Shown: positions 33,984 through 40,313 of the stretch, one piece after another
Numbering within the stretch: the first letter of the stretch is position 1
How the letters are laid out: each line of letters starts with the position of its first letter
Source: Terriglobia bacterium
GTDB taxonomy: Bacteria; Acidobacteriota; Terriglobia; Bryobacterales; Bryobacteraceae
Direction: 5' to 3'
DNA length: 42,767 nt
NCBI GenBank assembly: GCA_025363475.1
Contig: JANYDS010000088.1
Span: forward strand, 1-42,767
Notes under the pieces: generated by a model
Seen by the model: the letters and a program-made list of their open reading frames with translations, nothing else
Told to the model about the DNA's origin: nothing
Databases searched by the model: none
Position numbers and translations under genes: made by a program

Positions 33984-34937
33984 TTAAAACGCAGCTTGGA
34001 CCGGGACGTTGAACGCTACTGTATTCACCACGCCTTTGCGCTGAAACTGAATCCACACACGGTAAACGCCTTCACGCCGGAAAATCATATTGAACTGCAA
34101 CTGCTTGTACGCATTCCGCTTTTCATCAGTCGCGGAAAACGGATGGTTATGCATCATGTCGATCAGATCGGAACTCGCGGCCAGCATGTGCGCCATAGCC
34201 CCAAGATAAGGTTCAATTCCGTCGTCCGGCGTCACTTTGAAATACATCTGCAACTTTTCGCCAGCCACCGGGTGTGGGGTACTCAGCACCAGTTCTGCCT
34301 TTGCGTTCGGGCCATTTTGCGGCCCCAGATCCGCCGTGATTTTGGCCGGTTGCGCCTGAAAGCCTGCCCCTGGAACCATGACCGTATTCGTAATGAGCTG
34401 CGGGGTCCCGCCACGAGGATAAAAGTCGCTCAGCACCCGATACATTCCCGCCTTCGGGAACTTTAAACCCAAATGAAAATTCTCGTCGCCCTGCCGCTCG
34501 GGATGGGTATGCAGAAAGAACTTCAGATCCTGACTCACAACGAAAATGTGATACAGCTTTTCATGCACAACATCAAAATTACGTACCGGTTTGAGCGTTC
34601 GCGGATTGACAATATCAAAATCCAGCAGCGCATCGATGCCAGCCCTCAAAGGCTGTGGAGTCACCGTCATATGGACCGGATATTCCACCGTATCCATAAT
34701 TCCTTCCACCAGCTTCATGCCGCAACGCGGACACGAACCCGGCTTGCTCGCCCGCACATCAGCATCCATCGGACAGACAAACTCACCATCCGGGTATTGG
34801 GCCAGCGACGCTGCCCCAGCCTGCGCGGCTGCCGTTGCAGCATTGGCGTTGAGCATAGCCAGCACCCGGGGGTCGGGAGCCGGGGCGTGCCAGGCACACA
34901 GAACCACTACCAGAATCAGGGCCGCGACGCGAAGCAT
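33984..34937 (-). CDS. Secreted heavy-metal-binding protein (HMBD plus two His-rich beta-sandwich domains)
   Basis: This 317-residue protein has a signal peptide (VAALILVVVLCAWHAPA). A small heavy-metal-binding domain at 48-76 reads YPDGEFVCPMDADVR...SCPRCGMKL; the usual CPMH is CPMD here. Two related beta-sandwich regions follow, each with a His motif: FLHTHPER (141-148) and MMHNHPF (261-267). Each has a VYRV/MYRVL strand of YtkA-like type. It is the first gene of the cbiMQO operon, so it may capture or deliver Co or Ni in the periplasm. That role is inferred. A TATTAT box at 34945-34950 (minus strand) may be the -10. The mobile element boundary lies only 44 bp upstream. Confidence 0.8.
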   Translation of the reverse strand: MLRVAALILVVVLCAWHAPAPDPRVLAMLNANAATAAAQAGAASLAQYPDGEFVCPMDADVRASKPGSCPRCGMKLVEGIMDTVEYPVHMTVTPQPLRAGIDALLDFDIVNPRTLKPVRNFDVVHEKLYHIFVVSQDLKFFLHTHPERQGDENFHLGLKFPKAGMYRVLSDFYPRGGTPQLITNTVMVPGAGFQAQPAKITADLGPQNGPNAKAELVLSTPHPVAGEKLQMYFKVTPDDGIEPYLGAMAHMLAASSDLIDMMHNHPFSATDEKRNAYKQLQFNMIFRREGVYRVWIQFQRKGVVNTVAFNVPVQAAF

Positions 34938-34980
34938 TCCTTCAATAATAGCGGGGTCAGGCCATTAGGGTTGCCGGACG

Positions 34981-35659
34981 TCAGTAATCGGGTGTGCGAC
35001 ATAGAAATGGGGAACTGTCAAGGCGCACGTCAGTCAAACGAACCTGAGCGTACCCAGTACTTACAGGCTCTGGCTTGTGGGGCGGACCCCCCAGGTCCGC
35101 TGGCGACCCCACGGTCGCCCGTCCCGCGCTCGACCACCGATAGTCACTGGCTTCAACCACTAACCCTGCCCGCACGGGATTCCCCTCAATGTAATGCCGG
35201 ATCCTCTTGAATTCCGGCAAATGGCGCACCAGGTGGTCGTAGCTCTCTTCCTGCCAAAAGCGGCTTCCCGTCAGGGCCGGCATTGCGTTAGTTAGCCCGC
35301 CTGGCTGTGATGCCTTTCAACGATTTCGTCAGTTTGGGCAATGCCACGGCGGGAGTAACCAGCACATGAACGTGATTTGGCATGACCACGAAGGCGTGCA
35401 GTAGATAGTGCCCGAAGACATCGGGAGTTAGACGTCGGAGTTATAGTGGATTGCCTCCACGATCATGTCAGCGATGGCTGGCTGGCGAAGATAGACCGCT
35501 CCGAAGATAGACCGCCCCACCGCAGGCTTGGGCCAGCAGTCGATCCATGGCGGCAAATGCCTGTCCCGAACTGAGAGCGTCCGCCGGGAAGGCTCGACCG
35601 GGGGGCGGCTGCTGACCAAGAGGTCCGCCCCACCAAATCCGCATCACTCTATGTCGCAC
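34981..35659 (-). pseudogene. REP-associated tyrosine transposase (RAYT/Y1), broken by three tandem duplications
   Basis: Three minus-strand frames encode a Y1-type single-strand transposase: LSSGQAFAAMDRLLAQACGG, then AVYLRQPAIADMIVEAIHY, then HAFVVMPNHVHVLVTP (the HUH pair) and GSRFWQEESYDHLVRH (catalytic Tyr), ending EGNPVRAGLV...SDYRWSSA. Each frame change coincides with a tandem duplication: period 16 nt at 35487-35515, 14 nt at 35417-35443, and 4 nt at 35287-35294. Removing one copy of each (34 nt) leaves 645 nt, exactly 215 codons from GTG 35659, without internal stops at the joins. The first 20 residues do not look like the usual RAYT N-terminus, so this was probably replaced earlier. 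The gene is dead as it stands. Confidence 0.85.
35077..35119. repeat. REP-like double hairpin inside the element, with an inverted copy of one arm at 35622-35633
   Basis: Two adjacent hairpins, GCGGACC/GGTCCGC (35082-35100) and GGCGACC/GGTCGCC (35102-35119), are typical in size of REP palindromes. GTGGGGCGGACC (35077-35088) recurs inverted as GGTCCGCCCCAC at 35622-35633, so similar modules lie at both ends of the RAYT gene, as is usual for REP-RAYT loci. A 10-nt match (GGTCCGCCCC) also lies at 36725-36734. Confidence 0.65.
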
Positions 35660-35706
35660 ACCCTCAGTAATCCGATGCCTGTTGCGTTCGGCCCGTTACC
35701 GAAGCC

Positions 35707-35735
35707 TTGACACGCGCCTCGGCGAAATGTAGCGT
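35707..35735 (+). promoter_or_regulatory. Candidate promoter of the secreted unknown protein
   Basis: A consensus -35 TTGACA (35707-35712), a 17-nt spacer and TAGCGT (35730-35735) end 8 bp before ATG 35744, implying a very short leader. It lies just outside the mobile element. Confidence 0.45.
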
Positions 35736-35743
35736 GTTGCTTG

Positions 35744-36706
35744 ATGTCACCCGCGCGCAAACTCTTGTTTCTTACTCTGCTGCTTGTGCCCGTAGAGGCC
35801 ACAGCACAGGTCGCAACTGCACAAATCAAAGCGCAGCCAGATATCTCAGGCTACTGGTCGAATACCACCCTCACCCCTCTCGAACGGCCCCTGCAACTCG
35901 CCGACAAAGCGTTCTTTACAGACCGGGAAGCCTCTGACTACGAGCGCAACATCCTCGCGGCAGTTAACTACGACCAGCGTGATGCCGACCCCCAAAAGGA
36001 CGTCAACCGCTCTTACAACGAACTCTTCCGCGAGCGCGGCACTCTGGTGCCGGATAAACGCACGTCGCTGATCATTGATCCGCCCAATGGCAGAATGCCC
36101 CCCCTCACTCCCGAAGGGCAAAAGAAAGCCCAGGCCCGCGCAGATGACCGCCGCAAGCGCGGTGCTGACCCGGCCGATTCGTGGGAAGACCGGAACCTGG
36201 CCGAACGATGTCTGACCCGCGGGGCACCGAAGATCCCCGGTGGCTACAACAATAATTTCCAGATTCTGCAAACGCCGGGTTACGTGGTAATTGTTCAGGA
36301 AATGATTCACGAGGCCCGCATCATTCCTCTTGATTCCCGCCCGCACCCAGACCCGCGCGTTCACCTCTGGATGGGTGATTCGGTGGGCCACTGGGAAGGC
36401 AGCACCCTGGTTGTCGAGACCACTAATTTCGATGACCGCATCGTTGCCAACTCGTTTAACTGCTGCGGCCTCGCGGGCGAACACCTCAGCGTCACCGAAC
36501 GTTTCCGGCGGGCGAGCGCGAACCAGATTGACTATCAGTACACCGTGAATGATCCTGCCGTTTACACGAAGCCATTCACTGCATCAGTCCCGCTGACCCG
36601 GTTTGACGGACCGATTTATGAATATGCCTGCCACGAGGGGAATCTGGCGATGACCGGCATCCTGGCCGGTGCCCGAGCGCAGGAACGCGCTGCGAAGACC
36701 CACTGA
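35744..36706 (+). CDS. Secreted protein of unknown function (acidobacterial type)
   Basis: The protein is 320 residues from ATG 35744 (a TTG three bases upstream is less likely). A signal peptide is clear (RKLLFLTLLLVPVEATAQ). The mature part contains PDISGYWSNTTLTPLERP, LIIDPPNGRMPPLTPEGQ, RCLTRGAPKIPGGYNNNFQI, WMGDSVGHWEGSTLVVETTN and YEYACHEGN. These are motifs I know from a large family of secreted proteins repeated many times in acidobacterial genomes, usually annotated as hypothetical. Four Cys and several His could form a metal or disulfide site. No function is claimed. Confidence 0.82.
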   Translation: MSPARKLLFLTLLLVPVEATAQVATAQIKAQPDISGYWSNTTLTPLERPLQLADKAFFTDREASDYERNILAAVNYDQRDADPQKDVNRSYNELFRERGTLVPDKRTSLIIDPPNGRMPPLTPEGQKKAQARADDRRKRGADPADSWEDRNLAERCLTRGAPKIPGGYNNNFQILQTPGYVVIVQEMIHEARIIPLDSRPHPDPRVHLWMGDSVGHWEGSTLVVETTNFDDRIVANSFNCCGLAGEHLSVTERFRRASANQIDYQYTVNDPAVYTKPFTASVPLTRFDGPIYEYACHEGNLAMTGILAGARAQERAAKTH

Positions 36707-36724
36707 ATCCAGACCATGAGGGTG

Positions 36725-36756
36725 GGTCCGCCCCCGCCGGCTTACTTCACCGGCGG
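36725..36756. repeat. Hairpin at the convergent gene ends, next to a REP-like box
   Basis: CCGCCGG (36734-36740) and CCGGCGG (36750-36756) form a hairpin whose loop holds the TAA stop of the kinase gene. GGTCCGCCCC (36725-36734) next to it matches the RAYT-linked repeats. The hairpin may terminate both convergent transcripts. Confidence 0.45.
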
Positions 36757-39291
36757 CTTCCAGTTCATCAGCAAGTGAATGGGTTCGGAGGAAGCGTCCT
36801 CCAGCTGAGTATTGATCAGGAACCGTCCATCGCGCGCCACGTCGTATTCCGGTTTGAATGTATCCGGCACAATGTTCGTTTGAAATAACGCTTCCGGTGT
36901 CCCCGGCACTACGGTTCCACCCTGCGCTTTTACCGCCACCGCCATCAGTCGGTTATCCAGCGCCAGGTAGTAAAGCTCTTTCCCATCTGCCTTCCAGCGG
37001 ACTGATTTTCCGCCTGCCGTGGATATCTGCCACTGCCCGCCCGGTCCTGGAAACGGCCTCACATAGATCTGGTAGGTCCCGGATTCGTTCGACTGGTAGG
37101 CTATCCACTTGCCGTCCGGCGAAAACACACCCTGCTGCTCGTTGAACGGGGTACTGAGAAACACGAACGGTTTCCGGTCTCCGGTGAGAGGCAAAACCAT
37201 CAGGTCGCCCTTATTCTGATCACTTCCATACAGAATAAAGCGCCCGTCAGAGGACCAGGAAGTGGGCCACTTGTTGTCGTCCGACTGTAGCAGCACTTCC
37301 TCGGTGCCCGAACCGTCGGCCGGTTTCTGGTAGAGATTTGAAACGCCCGTCCGGCGGGCAGCGAATACCACACGCGTGCCGTCGGGCGACCACAGGGGCA
37401 AACGGTTATTTCCGGCAGCGAAAGTGAGACGGCTGCTGCGTGTCCCATCCTGTAGCCAGATATCCCGCAAGTCAGGTGAACCGCGTATGACCGCCACCCG
37501 GTTCCCGTTGGGCGCGAGTTCGGGAACAGTGGCATCTTCCGCATCCCCGAAAATTCCCAGATTCTGCCCTGCCCGATTGAACCAGACCAGTTGAGACCGT
37601 CCGGAACCGCCGCCCCGCCAGGCAATGGTTCCGGCGTTGGAGACCGAGAAAAATCCGGACAATGTCCCCGCGTTCAGGCCTCCCCTGGGTGACAGCGTGA
37701 CCGGCTCACCGGAAAGTTTGCCCTGCGTCGCGTCGAAGCGCTGGGCGATCAGCGTGTTCTGCTTCACCCGCACCAGCCATCCGGGTGCGAGGTACTCACT
37801 GGCCGAATCGGCTCCCGGTGCCAGCGTAACGATCCGAACCAGCTGGGCAGGCGGACCCTCCCCGTTCAGCCCACTGAGCCAGATAGCCGGATCCATGCCG
37901 CCGGCCGCGAACAAAAAATGCCGCCCGTCAGGAAGAAACTGCGGCGCCCGGTGGTTGTTCTGACCTTTGCCGAGCTTCGTTGATGCCGCTGCCTGACCGC
38001 CTGAGGCGCGTATTCGAACCAGTGCCATGCCAGGACCCGGATTGTAGAGGATTACGTCCTCCGCACCCCACGTGCCACGCCGCCCGTTGGCCGGCCCGTT
38101 GGTCTCCGTAATGACCTGGGGTGCGCCGCTGCCGGGGTCAATCCGTTCCAGTTTCTGGTCGGCGAAAAAGGCAATGGACCCGCTGTCGGGCGACCAGAAA
38201 GGGTTCAATCCGCCTTCCGTCCCCGGCAGAGGAGTGGCACTGATCGAATTGAGCGACCGCACCCACAGGCGCGAAGGGCCATCCCCCGATGCCTCATAGA
38301 CAATTTTTCTGCCGTCCGGTGAGAGTGCAAAGGCCCCCGGAAATTTCGTCGCCGGTGTGGCAATGTCGAGGCGGATTTCGGGGTTGGCCGTGTCAGGGTG
38401 GTTCCAGACTGCGTATGCCGCAATCAGCCCGAATGCCGCCGCGGCAATCCACCCGGTCATTCTGAGCCGCGACTGTAAAGGAGCGGTAACGACATGCTCG
38501 CCAGCACCCAGCAATCGCCCGAAGTCACCGATATCACGCAGCCGCTGCCGGGGTTCCTTCTCTAAACACGACCGCAACACACCTCGAACTTTCACTGGCA
38601 CCCGTGTCCAGTCCGGTTCGTCTCTGACTACCGCCGCGATTGTGTCGGAAACGCTGTCGCCCCCAAACAGGCGCTTGCCCGTTAGCATTTCAAAAAGCAC
38701 CACGCCGAACGCCCAGATATCGGCCCGTTTATCGACCACCTTCCCCCGAGCCTGTTCGGGAGACATGTAGCCGGCGGTCCCGATAATCATACCTGCGACG
38801 GACAGCATGGTCGGTGAATCCGGCCCATACTCGACGGCCTCATTGGCCGCCTTCGCCAAACCAAAATCAAGAACCTTCACCGAACCATCAGGCCGGATCT
38901 TGATATTTGCCGGTTTCAGATCCCGGTGAATGATGCCCTTCTCATGTGCCGCTTCCAGCGCATCGGCCATCTGCTTCGCAATGCCGAGCGCTTCTTCCAG
39001 TGGAATCGGACCCTGTAAAATCCGTTCGGCCAGAGTCGGACCTTCTACCAGTTCCATCACCAAATAATTTGGCCCGACATCAAACAACGTGCATATATTC
39101 GGATGATTCAGCGCCGCAATGGCCCGCGCTTCGCGCTCAAAGCGATCCGTAAACTGCGCCGCCGATATCTTGATCGCAACATCCCGACCCAGTCGCGGAT
39201 CACGGGCTTTCCAAACCTCGCCCATGCCACCTTTACCAATAGAAGCGACAAGTTCGTAAGGTCCGAGTCGAGTGGGTGCGGGGGCAGACAT
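36742..39291 (-). CDS. Membrane Ser/Thr protein kinase with PD40/TolB-like propeller
   Basis: ATG 39291 (849 aa) is chosen since the kinase domain starts at once; a 34-codon extension adds nothing conserved. The kinase domain (about 11-265) has the glycine loop GKGGMG (19-24), Lys41 in VAIK, the catalytic HRDLKPAN (122-129) and DFG (143-145), with SPEQARG replacing APE. One membrane helix follows (about 285-305, GWIAAAAFGLIAAYAVW). The remaining 540 residues form WD40-like PD40 blades (FALSPDGRKIVYEASGDG, FWSPDSGSIAFF and others), probably periplasmic. It is a sensor kinase of a type greatly expanded in Acidobacteria; the ligand is unknown. A close paralogue lies at 40314-42767. Confidence 0.93.
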   Translation of the reverse strand: MSAPAPTRLGPYELVASIGKGGMGEVWKARDPRLGRDVAIKISAAQFTDRFEREARAIAALNHPNICTLFDVGPNYLVMELVEGPTLAERILQGPIPLEEALGIAKQMADALEAAHEKGIIHRDLKPANIKIRPDGSVKVLDFGLAKAANEAVEYGPDSPTMLSVAGMIIGTAGYMSPEQARGKVVDKRADIWAFGVVLFEMLTGKRLFGGDSVSDTIAAVVRDEPDWTRVPVKVRGVLRSCLEKEPRQRLRDIGDFGRLLGAGEHVVTAPLQSRLRMTGWIAAAAFGLIAAYAVWNHPDTANPEIRLDIATPATKFPGAFALSPDGRKIVYEASGDGPSRLWVRSLNSISATPLPGTEGGLNPFWSPDSGSIAFFADQKLERIDPGSGAPQVITETNGPANGRRGTWGAEDVILYNPGPGMALVRIRASGGQAAASTKLGKGQNNHRAPQFLPDGRHFLFAAGGMDPAIWLSGLNGEGPPAQLVRIVTLAPGADSASEYLAPGWLVRVKQNTLIAQRFDATQGKLSGEPVTLSPRGGLNAGTLSGFFSVSNAGTIAWRGGGSGRSQLVWFNRAGQNLGIFGDAEDATVPELAPNGNRVAVIRGSPDLRDIWLQDGTRSSRLTFAAGNNRLPLWSPDGTRVVFAARRTGVSNLYQKPADGSGTEEVLLQSDDNKWPTSWSSDGRFILYGSDQNKGDLMVLPLTGDRKPFVFLSTPFNEQQGVFSPDGKWIAYQSNESGTYQIYVRPFPGPGGQWQISTAGGKSVRWKADGKELYYLALDNRLMAVAVKAQGGTVVPGTPEALFQTNIVPDTFKPEYDVARDGRFLINTQLEDASSEPIHLLMNWKPPVK

Positions 39292-39376
39292 GAAGTCGCT
39301 CAATTGTACAGGAGCGAACCAAACCCCGAGAACTTCCGGATTTTCCCGCACTGAATGAATTGATTCGCACAATGCC

Positions 39377-40297
39377 ATGCACGAATACGACATCGCGCTG
39401 AAGAGCCTTCTTGTTTGTGGAAGTAAGTCGCTGCTCGATCTTACGAAAGTGACAGTAGATCACTGGCTGAGCGTCGAACTGCCTGAAGTCCGCAACCGGC
39501 GGGTTGACCTGCTGGGGGAAACCGCTGACCGTCGTATCGTGCATATTGAACTGCAAAGCACTCACGATGCAACCATGGCGCTGCGCATGATGGAATATTC
39601 CGCTGCCGTTTTTCGCAAATTCGGACGGTTCCCTGAGCAAGTGGTTCTCTATGTCGGCGAAAGGCCGCTGCGAATGACGGGCACGCTAAAGGGAGCGCAC
39701 GTCTCGTTCGAGTGCCGGATCGTGGACATTCGCGAACTCGATGGTGAACGTTTGCTCGAAAGCCCCAGACTGGAAGATAATGTAATTGCGATACTGGCGA
39801 AGGTCAGGGACCAGCGTTCGGCGATCAGGCGTATTCTCCGTTCAATAGCCTCAAGCGATCCGGATGGCAGGGCAAAAGCGCTGGCCGGGTTTCTGATTCT
39901 GGCGGGATTGAGGCGGCTGGCGACGGGCGCGATTAATCAGGAGGCAAGTCAAATGCCAATTTTAGACGACATCATGGATCATCCTATTCTGGGGAGCCGG
40001 TTCAAACTCGCACAGGAGCAGGGACTTGCCCTGGGTCTTGAACGGGGTCTGGAACAGGGTCTTGAACGGGGCCTGGAACGGGGTCTGGAACAGGGTCTGG
40101 AACGGGGTCTGGAACGGGGTCTGGAACGGGGACGTCACGATGGCGAACTAGGCATACTTCTGCGTCTCATGGAGAGACGTTTCGGCAGAGTCTCCACCTC
40201 AGTTAAGAATCGTCTGGCAAAGATGTCCGCCTCTGAAGTCGAAGCAACGGCGCTGCGTCTGCTGGATGCCCGGAGCGTCGAAGAACTTCTGGACTGA
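39377..40297 (+). CDS. Rpn/PD-(D/E)XK nuclease-family protein with DUF4351 C-terminus
   Basis: This 306-residue protein has a PD-(D/E)XK core in RRVDLLGE and RRIVHIELQSTHD (about residues 46-70; D and ExQ), typical of Rpn recombination-promoting nucleases and the related 'transposase-like nuclease' family. A middle helical region follows. Residues about 220-251 are repeats of GLERGLEQ, and the C-terminus (ILLRLMERRFGRVSTSVKNR, LRLLDARSVEELLD) is a DUF4351 domain. Rpn proteins cut DNA and have been linked to recombination and phage defence. The gene is oriented against both neighbouring kinase genes and may have been inserted between them. The divergent start is 85 bp from the kinase start. 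Confidence 0.85.
   Translation: MHEYDIALKSLLVCGSKSLLDLTKVTVDHWLSVELPEVRNRRVDLLGETADRRIVHIELQSTHDATMALRMMEYSAAVFRKFGRFPEQVVLYVGERPLRMTGTLKGAHVSFECRIVDIRELDGERLLESPRLEDNVIAILAKVRDQRSAIRRILRSIASSDPDGRAKALAGFLILAGLRRLATGAINQEASQMPILDDIMDHPILGSRFKLAQEQGLALGLERGLEQGLERGLERGLEQGLERGLERGLERGRHDGELGILLRLMERRFGRVSTSVKNRLAKMSASEVEATALRLLDARSVEELLD
40034..40129 (+). repeat. Eight tandem 12-nt units coding GLE(R/Q)
   Basis: Units of the form GGTCTGGAACGG (with CTT, GGC or CAG variants) repeat in frame from 40034 to 40129. They encode GLERGLEQGLERGLERGLEQ and on, an amphipathic helix between the nuclease and DUF4351. Copy number can vary without a frameshift. Confidence 0.9.
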
Positions 40298-40313
40298 GTC
40301 TGTCGATATTTGG

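Larger units (their letters stand above)
34981..35672. mobile_element. Small transposon-like element with 16-bp terminal inverted repeats and 9-bp direct repeats
   Basis: TCAGTAATC (34981-34989) is followed at once by GGGTGTGCGACATAGA (34990-35005). At the far side TCTATGTCGCACACCC (35648-35663), its exact complement, is followed at once by TCAGTAATC (35664-35672). Flush direct repeats outside perfect inverted repeats are the mark of a cut-and-paste insertion with a 9-bp target duplication. The inside (674 bp with repeats) holds one broken RAYT transposase reading frame and REP-like hairpins. RAYT enzymes are not known to make such ends, so the mobilising enzyme may be another one supplied in trans. 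Confidence 0.8.
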
